Shown here in pieces: positions 5,726-11,291 of a stretch of DNA of 11,291 bases. The DNA comes from CAYMTN01 sp964393335 (lineage in GTDB: Bacteria > Chloroflexota > Anaerolineae > Aggregatilineales > Aggregatilineaceae): NCBI GenBank assembly GCA_964393335.1, contig CAYMTN010000177.1:1-11291 (forward strand). The letters run 5' to 3'. Both the position numbers and the translations under genes were made by a program. The first letter of the stretch is position 1. Every line of letters starts with the position of its first letter. Below the pieces are notes generated by a model. It made no database searches, had not been told where the DNA came from, and was given only the letters and a program-made list of their open reading frames with translations.

Positions 5726-6970
5726 TTATGCAGCCGTATCGGTTGAGAACGCGAGCGAGGACGAAGTACGGCCCCGGAACGCGAGGCGTACCAGCGGCGG
5801 CGTCATGACCGTCGTCAGCAAGATGACCAGGAACACCGGCTGGAACAGGTCGCGGTCCAGCAGCCCGTTCGACAGCCCCAGCGTGGCGATGATCAGGCCG
5901 ACTTCACCGCGTGAGATCATAGCCACGCCCAGCCGCACCGATTCGCCGGTATCAAAGCCGCCCAACCGCGCGCCGATGCCACTGCCGGCCACTTTTGAAA
6001 CGGCGGCTACCGCCACCAGCAGCGCCGCCAGCGGCAGCAGGTCCAGGCCGATCTCGGTCAGATCGGTATGCAGCCCGACGTTGACGAAAAAGACCGGCAC
6101 CAGGAACGAATAGGACAGGCGGTGCACGGTTTCCTCGATCTCGTCCTTGACCTTCGGGTTCGTCTGGCTGAGGCCCATCCCGGCGATGAACGCCCCGGTA
6201 ATGGCCGCGACCCCGCCCAGCACGTCCGCCGACCAGCCAAATACGAGCGCCATGATCAGCGCATACGACGCGATGCCGGTTGAAAACAGCCGGGAATGGT
6301 GCAGCCAGTGGATCATGCGCGGCAGCGCAAACCACGCGACCGCCAGCGCACCGCCGAGATACAGCACCATGCGCACGAAAATCCAGATCAGGGCACCGGC
6401 AGACGAGCCGCCGTCCGACCCCAGGGTGGCGATCACGACCGACAGCAGCAGGATCGCCAGAATGTCGTCCACGACGGCGGTTGCCAGCAGGCCGATGCCT
6501 TCCCGCGTGCGCAGCACGCCCAGTTCCAGCATGGTTTGAGCGGAGATGCTGACCGATGTTGCCGCCAGGATCACGCCGACAAACAGCGCCGCTTCGACCG
6601 AATACCCGAAGATCATCACGCTCGGCAGGGCCATCACGACCGGCAGCGCCGCGCCCGCGACACCGCCCCAGATCGCCACCTTACCGACCGACAACAGCTC
6701 GCGCAGGTGGACTTCCAGCCCGACGATGAACATCAAAAACAAAACGCCCAGCTCGGCAAATTCCTCGATGGTGCTGCCGAGCAGCTCCGGGTTATGGAAG
6801 GTGCCCCAGTGCAGCATGTCGAGGACGGTCGGGCCGAGCAAGACCCCGGCCAGCAGCTCGCCGAACACGCGCGGCTGCCCGGCGGCCCGCGCCAGCGATC
6901 CGGCCAGTTGCGCGCCCGCGATGATCAAGGCGAGCGTCAAAAAAAGCTCGACGACAACGGTGCTCTCCAC
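5726..6970 (-). CDS. CPA2-family cation/proton antiporter (Kef/NapA-like membrane domain)
   Basis: A 414-residue inner-membrane exchanger of Na+ or K+ for protons, with about twelve helices and no cytosolic RCK/TrkA domain. Family hallmarks are QPRVFGELLAGVLLGPTVL (32-50), ELGVLFLMFIVGLEV (73-87), and AATSVSISAQTMLELG (136-151, the unwound helix). TAVVDDILAI (164-173) has the paired Asp D168-D169 of electrogenic CPA2 exchangers. VPVFFVNVGLHTDL (291-304), SKVAGSGIGARLGG (325-338) with K326 (the lysine found in NapA-type proteins), and MISRGEVGLIIATLGL (351-366) complete the set. The DD and Lys point to NapA-like Na+/H+ exchange, though the Kef-like VGLEV and SRGEVGLI segments leave K+ possible. 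The start is GTG at 6970, supported by AAGGAGG 4 bases upstream; a TTG at 7003 has a weaker site. It is the first gene of an operon with the PII-like gene. Confidence 0.92.
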   Translation of the reverse strand: MESTVVVELFLTLALIIAGAQLAGSLARAAGQPRVFGELLAGVLLGPTVLDMLHWGTFHNPELLGSTIEEFAELGVLFLMFIVGLEVHLRELLSVGKVAIWGGVAGAALPVVMALPSVMIFGYSVEAALFVGVILAATSVSISAQTMLELGVLRTREGIGLLATAVVDDILAILLLSVVIATLGSDGGSSAGALIWIFVRMVLYLGGALAVAWFALPRMIHWLHHSRLFSTGIASYALIMALVFGWSADVLGGVAAITGAFIAGMGLSQTNPKVKDEIEETVHRLSYSFLVPVFFVNVGLHTDLTEIGLDLLPLAALLVAVAAVSKVAGSGIGARLGGFDTGESVRLGVAMISRGEVGLIIATLGLSNGLLDRDLFQPVFLVILLTTVMTPPLVRLAFRGRTSSSLAFSTDTAA

Positions 6971-6974
6971 GATC

Positions 6975-6981
6975 CCTCCTT
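6975..6981 (-). promoter_or_regulatory. Ribosome binding site deciding the antiporter start
   Basis: On the minus strand AAGGAGG lies 4 bases before the GTG at 6970, which opens MESTVVVELFLTL, a normal membrane-protein N-terminus. This favours the GTG over the upstream in-frame TTG at 7003. Confidence 0.7.
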
Positions 6982-7021
6982 CGTGGTTCACGACAGGGAC
7001 CAAATACCTGATTCACATCAC

Positions 7022-7044
7022 GCACAGAAGGGCATCCTGTGCCC
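7022..7044. other. Overlapping, mutually exclusive short hairpins in the antiporter leader
   Basis: GCACAG (7022-7027) can pair with CTGTGC (7037-7042) around a 9-base loop. GGGCA (7030-7034) can instead pair with TGCCC (7040-7044) around a 5-base loop. The two pairings share bases and cannot form together. The site lies in the predicted leader (about 150 nt) of the antiporter transcript. It does not match a riboswitch that I recognise. Confidence 0.3.
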
Positions 7045-7129
7045 CTCGACGCGCGATACGTGTCTTTCAGGGGGATTTCTGGCTGGTATTCCGGGTGTGC
7101 CCTGTCTGCTTCCGGCAGGTTACCCTCAT

Positions 7130-7158
7130 AGTATAGCGGTTGGCGGTGGAATCGTGCC
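7130..7158 (-). promoter_or_regulatory. Candidate promoter of the antiporter operon
   Basis: On the minus strand TATACT (7135-7130) is a good -10 box in the 226-bp gap between the PNPOx-like gene and the antiporter gene. The -35 region 17 bp upstream (7158-7153) is poor, but it is overlapped by a small perfect palindrome at 7151-7163, which could mean an activator- or repressor-controlled promoter. The predicted start near 7123 gives a leader of about 150 nt. Confidence 0.4.
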
Positions 7159-7163
7159 ACGAT
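7151..7163. promoter_or_regulatory. Operator-like palindrome at the antiporter -35 region
   Basis: ATCGTG-C-CACGAT is a perfect inverted repeat with 6-bp arms and a 1-base centre, lying over the -35 position of the candidate antiporter promoter. No family-specific operator was recognised. A palindrome of this size can arise by chance, so only its place makes it of note. Confidence 0.3.
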
Positions 7164-7196
7164 CACGCCGGGGTCTGCGGTGGTTTTGCCCCTGGC

Positions 7197-7700
7197 CTAT
7201 TCCGAATCGTCTATCTCAGTCTCAGACGGAACAAGCGAATATTCCTGTTTGTAGCCGAAACGCCGCGCGTTATCCAGCCAGCGTATCCAGCACGGGCGCA
7301 GGGTGTAGACCATACTTTCTTCGATCAGCTCAGCGAATTTGTCGCTGACAAAGGGGAACTTGGCCCGGTAGACGGCCAGGGCGTGCTGGCGTTCGTCTTC
7401 GCCGGTAACCGGCATGGCGTCCCCTTCAAGCTGCACGCCCTTGATGCCGGACCATTCCCAGGTGTCGGCGTAGATCGCAACGGCCACGTCGTTCCAGTCC
7501 GCGATGTTGGCGCTGTGACGGCTTTCCGGGTCAGAAATCCAGTACAGGTTCAAATCCTCGTCGCTGGCGAAGAACAACGGCGCAACCTGCGGGCGTCCGT
7601 CAGTCAACCCGGCGGTCGCCAGCGCCATCGTCGATTGGGCCGCCAGAAAATCGCGCAGCAGCGGGCGCATTTCGTCGGGCAGCACGGGCAGGTCAAACAT
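7197..7700 (-). CDS. Pyridoxamine 5'-phosphate oxidase-like (FMN-binding split-barrel) protein
   Basis: A 167-residue protein of the PNPOx-like split-barrel superfamily, which usually binds FMN or F420. Recognisable parts are STMALATAGLTDGRPQVAPLFFASDEDLNLYWIS (23-56, the first strands), SRHSANIADWNDVAVAIYAD (60-79), and GVQLEGDAMPVTGEDE (88-103, the typical barrel strand). FVSDKFAELIEESMVYTLRPCWIRWLDNARRFGY (117-150) forms the C-terminal segment. The true substrate is unknown, and it is not classical PdxH. The start was set at 7700, where TGATG shares one base with the UbiX stop and AAAGG lies 9 bases upstream. An in-frame ATG at 7727 would add nine residues and overlap ubiX further. Tight coupling to ubiX suggests a flavin-related role or a shared pathway, but that is inference. 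Confidence 0.83.
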   Translation of the reverse strand: MFDLPVLPDEMRPLLRDFLAAQSTMALATAGLTDGRPQVAPLFFASDEDLNLYWISDPESRHSANIADWNDVAVAIYADTWEWSGIKGVQLEGDAMPVTGEDERQHALAVYRAKFPFVSDKFAELIEESMVYTLRPCWIRWLDNARRFGYKQEYSLVPSETEIDDSE

Positions 7701-8287
7701 CACGTTTTGCCTTTCAAACCGAGCCATTCCAGGTACAGATCGTTGTCGATCCCCAGTCGCAGCAGAATCCGGCCTACGGTGCCGTTAACTATATCATCAA
7801 CCGTTTGCGGATGGCTATAGAAGGCCGGGATGGGTGGCAGGATCACCGCGCCGATTTCGGCAGCCTGCACCATCAAGCGCAGGTGTCCCAGGTGCAGCGG
7901 AGTCTCCCGCACGACCAGCAGCAGCGGGCGGCCCTCTTTTAACTGCACGTCGGCGGCGCGGGCCAGCAGGTCCGCCGTGTTGCTGTGCGCGACGTTGGAC
8001 AGGCTCTTGACGCTGCACGGCACGATGACCATACCGCGCGTTTTGAACGATCCGCTGGCGATGCTCGCGCCGATATTGGCCGGTTTGTGGACCACGTCCG
8101 CCAGCGCCTCGACGTCGCTGATCTTCCAGCCGGTTTCCTGCGCGATCGTGATCTTGGCCGCATCGCTCAAGACCAGGTGCGTTTCAATCGCTGTGTCCTG
8201 GCGCAGCACTTCCAGCAGGCGAATGCCCAGGATAGCACCGCTTGCGCCGGAAATGCCGACGATCAGGCGTTGGGAATCAGCGATCAT
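7700..8287 (-). CDS. ubiX: Flavin prenyltransferase UbiX/Pad1
   Basis: A 195-residue protein of the usual UbiX length. UbiX joins dimethylallyl phosphate to reduced FMN to make prenyl-FMN, the cofactor of UbiD-type decarboxylases. The FMN-binding loop GISGASGA is at 11-18 and LSDAAK at 40-45. SGSFKTRGMVIVPCSVKSLSNVAHS (78-102) and the prenyl-phosphate-binding RETPLHLGHL (127-136) are near consensus, so the enzyme looks complete. The ATG at 8287 lies 33 bp after the molbindin gene, and no strong Shine-Dalgarno is seen. Its partner UbiD is not in the window. The adjacent menaquinone methyltransferase suggests a link to quinone synthesis, though UbiX also serves aromatic-acid decarboxylases. Confidence 0.95.
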   Translation of the reverse strand: MIADSQRLIVGISGASGAILGIRLLEVLRQDTAIETHLVLSDAAKITIAQETGWKISDVEALADVVHKPANIGASIASGSFKTRGMVIVPCSVKSLSNVAHSNTADLLARAADVQLKEGRPLLLVVRETPLHLGHLRLMVQAAEIGAVILPPIPAFYSHPQTVDDIVNGTVGRILLRLGIDNDLYLEWLGLKGKT

Positions 8288-8320
8288 GACAGATTGGGCA
8301 GGTGAGTGTGGCGAAGCGGC

Positions 8321-8533
8321 TCAGTCGTCAACGCTGACCATCACGTTCGACGCTTTGATCACGGCGTAGGCGGTTTTGCCAACCGCCAGACCCAGGTTTT
8401 CTGCCGACGTTTTGGTGATGATCGACACGACCTCGATCCCGCCGGGCAGTTCGATCACGACTTCGGTATTGACCGCGCCGGGCGTGATCTGTTTGACCGT
8501 GCCCTTGAGTGCGTTTCGTGCGCTGATTTTCAT
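8321..8533 (-). CDS. Molbindin (Mop/TOBE-domain molybdate-binding protein)
   Basis: A 70-residue single TOBE/Mop domain. Such proteins assemble into hexamers that bind molybdate or tungstate oxyanions in the cytosol, as storage or homeostasis factors. MKISARNALKGTVKQITPGA (1-20) and GLAVGKTAYAVIKASNVMVS (48-67) are almost textbook Mop sequence, and the length is that of a one-domain molbindin. The ATG at 8533 has AGGAG about 10 bases upstream. A promoter candidate stands directly upstream, so it may be transcribed separately from ubiE. No molybdate transporter or molybdoenzyme gene is in the window. Confidence 0.93.
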   Translation of the reverse strand: MKISARNALKGTVKQITPGAVNTEVVIELPGGIEVVSIITKTSAENLGLAVGKTAYAVIKASNVMVSVDD

Positions 8534-8575
8534 GGGTTAACTGCTCCTTCGGATGCAAACCAGACTCCACTATTG

Positions 8576-8604
8576 AGTATAACAGAATCGCGCCGCCGTG
8601 TCCC
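8576..8604 (-). promoter_or_regulatory. Candidate promoter for molbindin-ubiX-PNPOx genes
   Basis: On the minus strand TGTTATACT gives an extended -10 (TATACT at 8581-8576). Exactly 17 bp upstream is GGGACA (8604-8599), four of six bases of the -35 consensus. The predicted start near 8569 leaves a leader of about 36 nt before the molbindin ATG. The 116-bp gap shows no hairpin with a T-run, so readthrough from ubiE is also possible. Confidence 0.55.
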
Positions 8605-8649
8605 GGTCCGCCGCGCCCTCGGTAGTGGGCTTTGGAGTTCGTGCGTGGA

Positions 8650-9348
8650 TCACACCTGCGCCGGTTTGCGGCCCCAATGCACGGCCATCGTCTTGAACAT
8701 GAACCGCCGGTAGCCCACGTCGACCAGCCCCGCCGCCCGCATCAACGCGGCGAGTTCGTCGGCGGTCTTGAAGCCGAGCGTGCTTTTGGGCAGGTAGGTG
8801 TAGGCGTCGGCCTGCCCGGTGACCAGGCGGCCCAGCGTGGGGATCACGCACGTAAGGTGAAACTGGATAAACGGGCGCAGCAGGTTACGCGGCGGCGGCG
8901 TCGTATCCAGCGTGACCAGGGTCCCGCCGGGCTTGAGCACGCGCACCTGTTCGGCCAGCGCGCCGGGGATGTCGGTCACGTTACGGAACAGGTAACCGCT
9001 GGTCACGCCGTCAAACATCCGGTCACGGTAGGGCAGGCGCAGCGTATCGGCGGCCTGCCACATGACGGCGTCCGCGCCGGGGCGCTGCTGCCCGACGCAC
9101 ATCATCGGCAGCGCGAAATCCGCGCCGACGACGTGTAGATCGGGCACGCGCCGCCGCGCCTCAAACGCGATGTCGCCCGTGCCGGTGGCGATATCCAGCA
9201 GCCAGCCGCCCGGTGGCAGCGCCGCCTGCTGCACGACGAACCGCCGCCAGCGCCCGTCTTGCCCGAACGTCATCAGGCGGTTCATCAGGTTATAGCGCCG
9301 CGCGATGCGCCCGAACATATCCTGAACATACGTGGCGTGGTCGGACAT
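8650..9348 (-). CDS. ubiE: Demethylmenaquinone/ubiquinone C-methyltransferase, UbiE/MenG family
   Basis: A 232-residue SAM-dependent class I methyltransferase that methylates the ring of demethylmenaquinone (or the ubiquinone precursor). MFGRIARRYNLMNRLMTFGQD (11-31) is the N-terminal family signature (F-IA--YDLMN). LLDIATGTGDIA (50-61) is SAM motif I, and VVGADFALPM (73-82) is motif II. SGYLFRNVTD (117-126) matches the FGLRNV motif with changes, LKPGGTLVTLD (138-148) is motif III, and YTYLPKST (183-190) is the family YxYLPxS motif. Menaquinone is the likelier product if the host is Chloroflexota. The ATG at 9348 lies 6 bp after the DinB-like gene with a weak AGG site, so it is probably translated from a shared message. 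Confidence 0.95.
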   Translation of the reverse strand: MSDHATYVQDMFGRIARRYNLMNRLMTFGQDGRWRRFVVQQAALPPGGWLLDIATGTGDIAFEARRRVPDLHVVGADFALPMMCVGQQRPGADAVMWQAADTLRLPYRDRMFDGVTSGYLFRNVTDIPGALAEQVRVLKPGGTLVTLDTTPPPRNLLRPFIQFHLTCVIPTLGRLVTGQADAYTYLPKSTLGFKTADELAALMRAAGLVDVGYRRFMFKTMAVHWGRKPAQV

Positions 9349-9354
9349 GACAGC

Positions 9355-9840
9355 CTAATGGCCAGGCGGCCACGTGCCGACGATCTGCCGCAAAATCGCG
9401 AATTCGCCAATGTGATAGGCGTTGTGGTCGGCCACCAGCAGCAGCTCACGCAGCACGGTGTAATCGGGCGCGTGGGCCAGCGGCGCGGTCAGATTGACTT
9501 CGGGATTGTCGGCCATCGTTTGAAGCGCCTGCATATCCGCGTGAAACGAGTGGATCGTTTTGTCCCACGCGGCCTGATCGGCTTGCGCGTCGGGGTGCGG
9601 CCAATAGCCCTGCGGCCAGCGCGGTGACGCGTGCTCCGGGCGGCGGACGAATTCGAGAATGTCCCACTGCGCGATGCGGATATGTTCCAGCAGGTGCCAG
9701 AACGAGTACGACACGTTGGGCGGTCTGGTGTTGAAGTGCTCCGGCGGAAAATCGGCGACCGCCTGGTCAAACGTCATGTGCGCGTTGCCGCCGCGCAGCA
9801 GGTGCAGCAGTTGGTTACGTAACACAGAATCTTCGTTCAT
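9355..9840 (-). CDS. DinB-family (four-helix bundle) protein
   Basis: A 161-residue predicted helical-bundle protein of the DinB/YfiT metalloenzyme superfamily. SYSFWHLLEHIRIAQWDILEF (44-64) carries H53 and AWDKTIHSFHADMQAL (91-106) is the third helix. LRELLLVADHNAYHIGEFAILRQ (130-152) carries H139 and H143 in the H-x3-H arrangement. H53, H139 and H143 form the usual three-His metal site, so a thiol-dependent transferase-like metalloprotein is likely. No specific reaction can be assigned. The ATG at 9840 has GAGGA 9 bases upstream. It is the first gene before ubiE, but members of this family have no established role in quinone synthesis. Confidence 0.88.
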   Translation of the reverse strand: MNEDSVLRNQLLHLLRGGNAHMTFDQAVADFPPEHFNTRPPNVSYSFWHLLEHIRIAQWDILEFVRRPEHASPRWPQGYWPHPDAQADQAAWDKTIHSFHADMQALQTMADNPEVNLTAPLAHAPDYTVLRELLLVADHNAYHIGEFAILRQIVGTWPPGH

Positions 9841-9891
9841 GGGCTGAGTCCTCGCATCACTCCATCAAATAGCTTGCATGGTTTCTTGCGA

Positions 9892-9993
9892 GCCTCACCC
9901 CCTGGCCTCGCCTGCGCTTGGCCTTTCCCCCTCTCCATTTGAATGGAGAGGGGGAGTCGAGGTCCTCGCAGAGGAACGAGACGGGGGTGAGGC
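9892..9993. repeat. Nested inverted-repeat element (outer 11-bp and inner 14-bp arms)
   Basis: Outer arms GCCTCACCCCC (9892-9902) and GGGGGTGAGGC (9983-9993) are perfect complements. Inside them an arm running from T9926 through ATT at 9939 pairs perfectly over 14 bp with 9942-9955 (core CCCCCTCTCCATT / AATGGAGAGGGGG) around a 2-base loop. The whole could fold into a cruciform-like structure of about 102 bp. It has no T-run on either side, so it is not a standard terminator. It carries no ORF with transposase-like sequence and no evident target-site duplication. It looks like a REP/MITE-type dispersed element. Confidence 0.7.
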
Positions 9994-10025
9994 CAATACA
10001 GTAAAAACAGTGTTTATCTTGTCCT

Positions 10026-10045
10026 GGGCGCGGCAAGCAGCGCCC
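10026..10045. repeat. Short GC hairpin, possible dispersed repeat
   Basis: GGGCGC (10026-10031) pairs with GCGCCC (10040-10045) around an 8-base loop, followed by CTAC. From memory, similar GC hairpins ending in CCCCTAC occur many times in some bacterial genomes, but this window has only one copy, so its repeat status is unproven. Confidence 0.4.
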
Positions 10046-10070
10046 CTACCAAAACAATCCTCAGATAGAT

Positions 10071-10149
10071 ACTTATTGCTGTAAGCTGAAAGCTTATCGC
10101 TGGTGTTTGCCTTTTTCCTCTGTTGAAACTTATTGCTGTAAGCTGCTCA
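10071..10149. repeat. Heptamer-period repeat array C with an 18-bp direct repeat
   Basis: The 18-mer ACTTATTGCTGTAAGCTG occurs at 10071-10088 and again at 10128-10145. From 10072 the sequence reads as consecutive 7-base units beginning CT (CTTATTG, CTGTAAG, CTGAAAG, then CTTATCG and CTGGTGT). After an unrelated spacer of about 22 bases the units resume at 10129. The second copy runs into the stop codon of the permease gene (10147-10149). The organisation is like that of the blocks at 404-521 but with a different unit sequence. Confidence 0.75.
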
Positions 10150-10992
10150 CGTCTCCCCCGCCCGCCGCCAGCGCCCGACGATGCGCTCCAGCACGTCCAC
10201 CACCACGTACAGCGTCAGCCCCAGCAGGCTCATCGCCAGGATACCCGCGTACATGCGCTCGAAGCGCAGCCGCTGCCACGTCAGCGTGACGATGTAGTAG
10301 CCGAGTCCCTCGCGCGTCGAATACTGCTCCGCGATGAACAGCACCGCAATCGCCGTGCCGACCGATACGCGCAGCGCCGTCAACACGGCGGGCAAGGACG
10401 CGGGCAGGTACACGTAACGGAACAGCGCGCGCCGCCCTGCGCCCAACGAGCGCACCGACTGGATCAGCTCCGGGCGCAGGCTGGCCGCTTCGTCCCGCAC
10501 CACGACCAGAATCTGGAAGAACAGGATCAGCGCGATCAAAAACACCTTGGACGCCTCGCCCACGCCCATCACGACCAGGATCACGGGCAGAAACACGATC
10601 TTCGGGATCGGGTGCACCAGCCCGATCAGCGGCGAAAAAATGCGGTTGAGCACGCGAATCTGCCCCAGACCCATGCCGACCGGCGTGGCGACCAGCACCG
10701 CCAGCCCGATCGCCTTGAGCACGCGCTGCGCGCTGGCGACGGTATGCGTCCACAGCTCGCCCTGAATCTGCTCGACAAAGACCGGCCACACCTGCCAGGG
10801 GTAGGGCATGATGTCGCGGTGCAGGTAGGCGGCCAGTGCCGTCCAGCACACGATAAAAATTACGAGCGCCAGCGCCAGGTTGAGCAGCCGTGCCGCAGCG
10901 ATGCGCAGCCCGTCGCGCAGCAGGTCGCTGTGAGGGGTGGTGCCGGTCGTGGTTAACTGCTCAGACCCAGCAGCAGGCGTAGTTCGTTGCAT
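10147..10992 (-). CDS. ABC transporter permease, SsuC/TauC-type (nitrate/sulfonate/taurine class)
   Basis: A 281-residue inner-membrane permease of the BPD_transp_1 family with about six helices (near 36-57, 92-112, 128-145, 148-166, 205-225 and 250-270). WTHTVASAQRVLKAIGLAVL (81-100) is the typical TM2 lead-in of SsuC-like proteins, and PLIGLVHPIPKIVFLPVILV (121-140) corresponds to their PIP-x-A-x-P segment. The EAA loop EAASLRPELIQSVRSLGA (168-185) continues into YVYLPASLPAVLTALR and is intact; it docks on the ATPase. The ATG at 10992 overlaps the upstream ATPase gene by 40 bp; GGAG is only 2 bases before it, so initiation may depend on coupling. Possible substrates are sulfonates, nitrate, a thiamine precursor or others of this class. 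The binding protein that would decide is not in the window. Confidence 0.9.
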   Translation of the reverse strand: MQRTTPAAGSEQLTTTGTTPHSDLLRDGLRIAAARLLNLALALVIFIVCWTALAAYLHRDIMPYPWQVWPVFVEQIQGELWTHTVASAQRVLKAIGLAVLVATPVGMGLGQIRVLNRIFSPLIGLVHPIPKIVFLPVILVVMGVGEASKVFLIALILFFQILVVVRDEAASLRPELIQSVRSLGAGRRALFRYVYLPASLPAVLTALRVSVGTAIAVLFIAEQYSTREGLGYYIVTLTWQRLRFERMYAGILAMSLLGLTLYVVVDVLERIVGRWRRAGET

Positions 10993-11291
10993 TTCTCCAA
11001 AAAACCCTTCGTACTGCGATACCCCGGCGTGCCCGCATCGGGATTCGATACGATCACCGGGGCGCTGTTCGGCGGCTCGCCCAGGACGAGAATTTTCCGG
11101 CCCAGGATCGCCGCCTCTTCGATGGCGTGCGTGACGATCACGCTCGTCAGGTGCATTTCGGCCTGCAGCTTGAGGATCAGGTTTTGCAGGTCCTCGCGCG
11201 TCGGGGCGTCCAGGCTGCTGAACGGCTCATCCATCAGCAGCAGGTCCGGCTGCAAGGCCAGCGTGCGCGCGATGGCGGTCCGCTGGCGCTG
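10953..11291 (-). CDS. ABC transporter ATP-binding protein, SsuB/TauB-type, N-terminus cut by window edge
   Basis: The C-terminal 112 residues of an ABC ATPase; the Walker A part lies beyond position 11291. The visible segment opens within the signature region, QRQRTAIARTLAL, and continues with Walker B LLLMDE and the D-loop SSLDAPTRE. The H-loop is VIVTHAIEEAAILGRKILVL. The wording MDEPFSSLDAPTRE and THAIEEA is typical of the nitrate/sulfonate/taurine importer class. The gene overlaps the permease gene by 40 bp, indicating one transcript and one transporter. Its C-terminal tail (GYRSTKGFLEKCNELRLLLG) shows no added domain. Confidence 0.92.
   Translation of the reverse strand, partial: QRQRTAIARTLALQPDLLLMDEPFSSLDAPTREDLQNLILKLQAEMHLTSVIVTHAIEEAAILGRKILVLGEPPNSAPVIVSNPDAGTPGYRSTKGFLEKCNELRLLLGLSS

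Larger units (their letters stand above)
9841..10146. other. 306-bp gene-free repeat-rich interval
   Basis: No coding region with family-like sequence was found here. Open frames such as 9878-10084 on the plus strand run through repeats. The interval holds the nested inverted repeat at 9892-9993, a short GC hairpin at 10026-10045, and a heptamer-period array at 10071-10149. The roughly 50 bp next to the DinB-like start (9841-9890) must hold its ribosome binding site and perhaps a promoter, but no convincing -10/-35 pair is visible. No hairpin followed by a T-run on the minus strand was seen after the permease gene. Confidence 0.7.

Noticed and set aside
6296..7348. Long plus-strand open frame (350 codons)
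   Set aside because: It is antisense to the antiporter gene, and its product is rich in Arg, Gln and His with no fold-like pattern. This is the usual shadow of a GC-rich gene.
9927..9955. Intrinsic terminator at the 14-bp hairpin
   Set aside because: Neither strand has a T-run after the stem; on the minus strand it is followed by AAAGG and on the plus strand by GTCGAGG.
9878..10084. Small plus-strand ORF of 68 codons in the repeat gap
   Set aside because: It is made of the inverted-repeat element and its flanks, with no ribosome binding site and no protein-like pattern.
10123..10956. Plus-strand open frame of 277 codons
   Set aside because: It is antisense to the permease gene and of His/Gln/Arg-rich shadow composition; the permease frame carries a full EAA loop.

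Overview
The window is GC-rich and densely coded, with almost every gene on the minus strand. It looks like a chromosomal segment of a Chloroflexota bacterium, probably Anaerolineae-like. That placement is an inference. It rests on the Thr/Pro-rich linkers in exported proteins, a PII-like protein of a type I associate with that phylum, heptamer-period intergenic repeats, and a menaquinone-type UbiE. No RNA gene, CRISPR array, insertion sequence or phage gene was seen.

Left part (1-2192, minus strand): a metal-uptake operon read leftward in the order Fur/Zur-type repressor, ZnuA-like binding protein, ZnuC-like ATPase (cut by the left edge). A near-consensus sigma-70 promoter (TTGACA, 17 bp, TAGAAT) stands upstream. 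A 19-bp palindrome very like the actinobacterial Zur box covers the predicted transcription start, so the operon is probably repressed by its own first product when zinc is plentiful. A run of 7-base-period repeats separates the binding protein from the ATPase.

Middle part (2256-7158): a lone plus-strand alpha/beta hydrolase is transcribed divergently from the metal operon. It ends 8 bp from a convergent EamA/DMT permease. That permease is the last gene of a minus-strand operon: CPA2 cation/proton antiporter, small PII-like protein, glycosyltransferase-2/TlpA fusion protein, EamA permease. The antiporter and PII-like genes are tightly coupled. The fusion joins a cytosolic glycosyltransferase, one membrane helix and an extracytoplasmic thioredoxin-like domain in one reading frame.

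Right-middle part (7197-9840, minus strand): DinB-like protein, UbiE/MenG methyltransferase, molbindin, UbiX flavin prenyltransferase, and a PNPOx-like flavin-binding protein. Spacing is short or overlapping, except for a promoter-bearing gap before molbindin. Quinone or flavin chemistry is the common theme.

Right end (9841-11291): a 306-bp gene-free stretch full of repeats (a 102-bp nested inverted repeat, a short GC hairpin, and a second heptamer-period array). It is followed by the permease and truncated ATPase genes of an SsuBC/TauBC-type ABC importer whose binding protein is not in view. No complete undescribed system is evident. The most notable points are the Zur-type operator, the glycosyltransferase-TlpA fusion, the antiporter/PII-like pair and the heptamer arrays.
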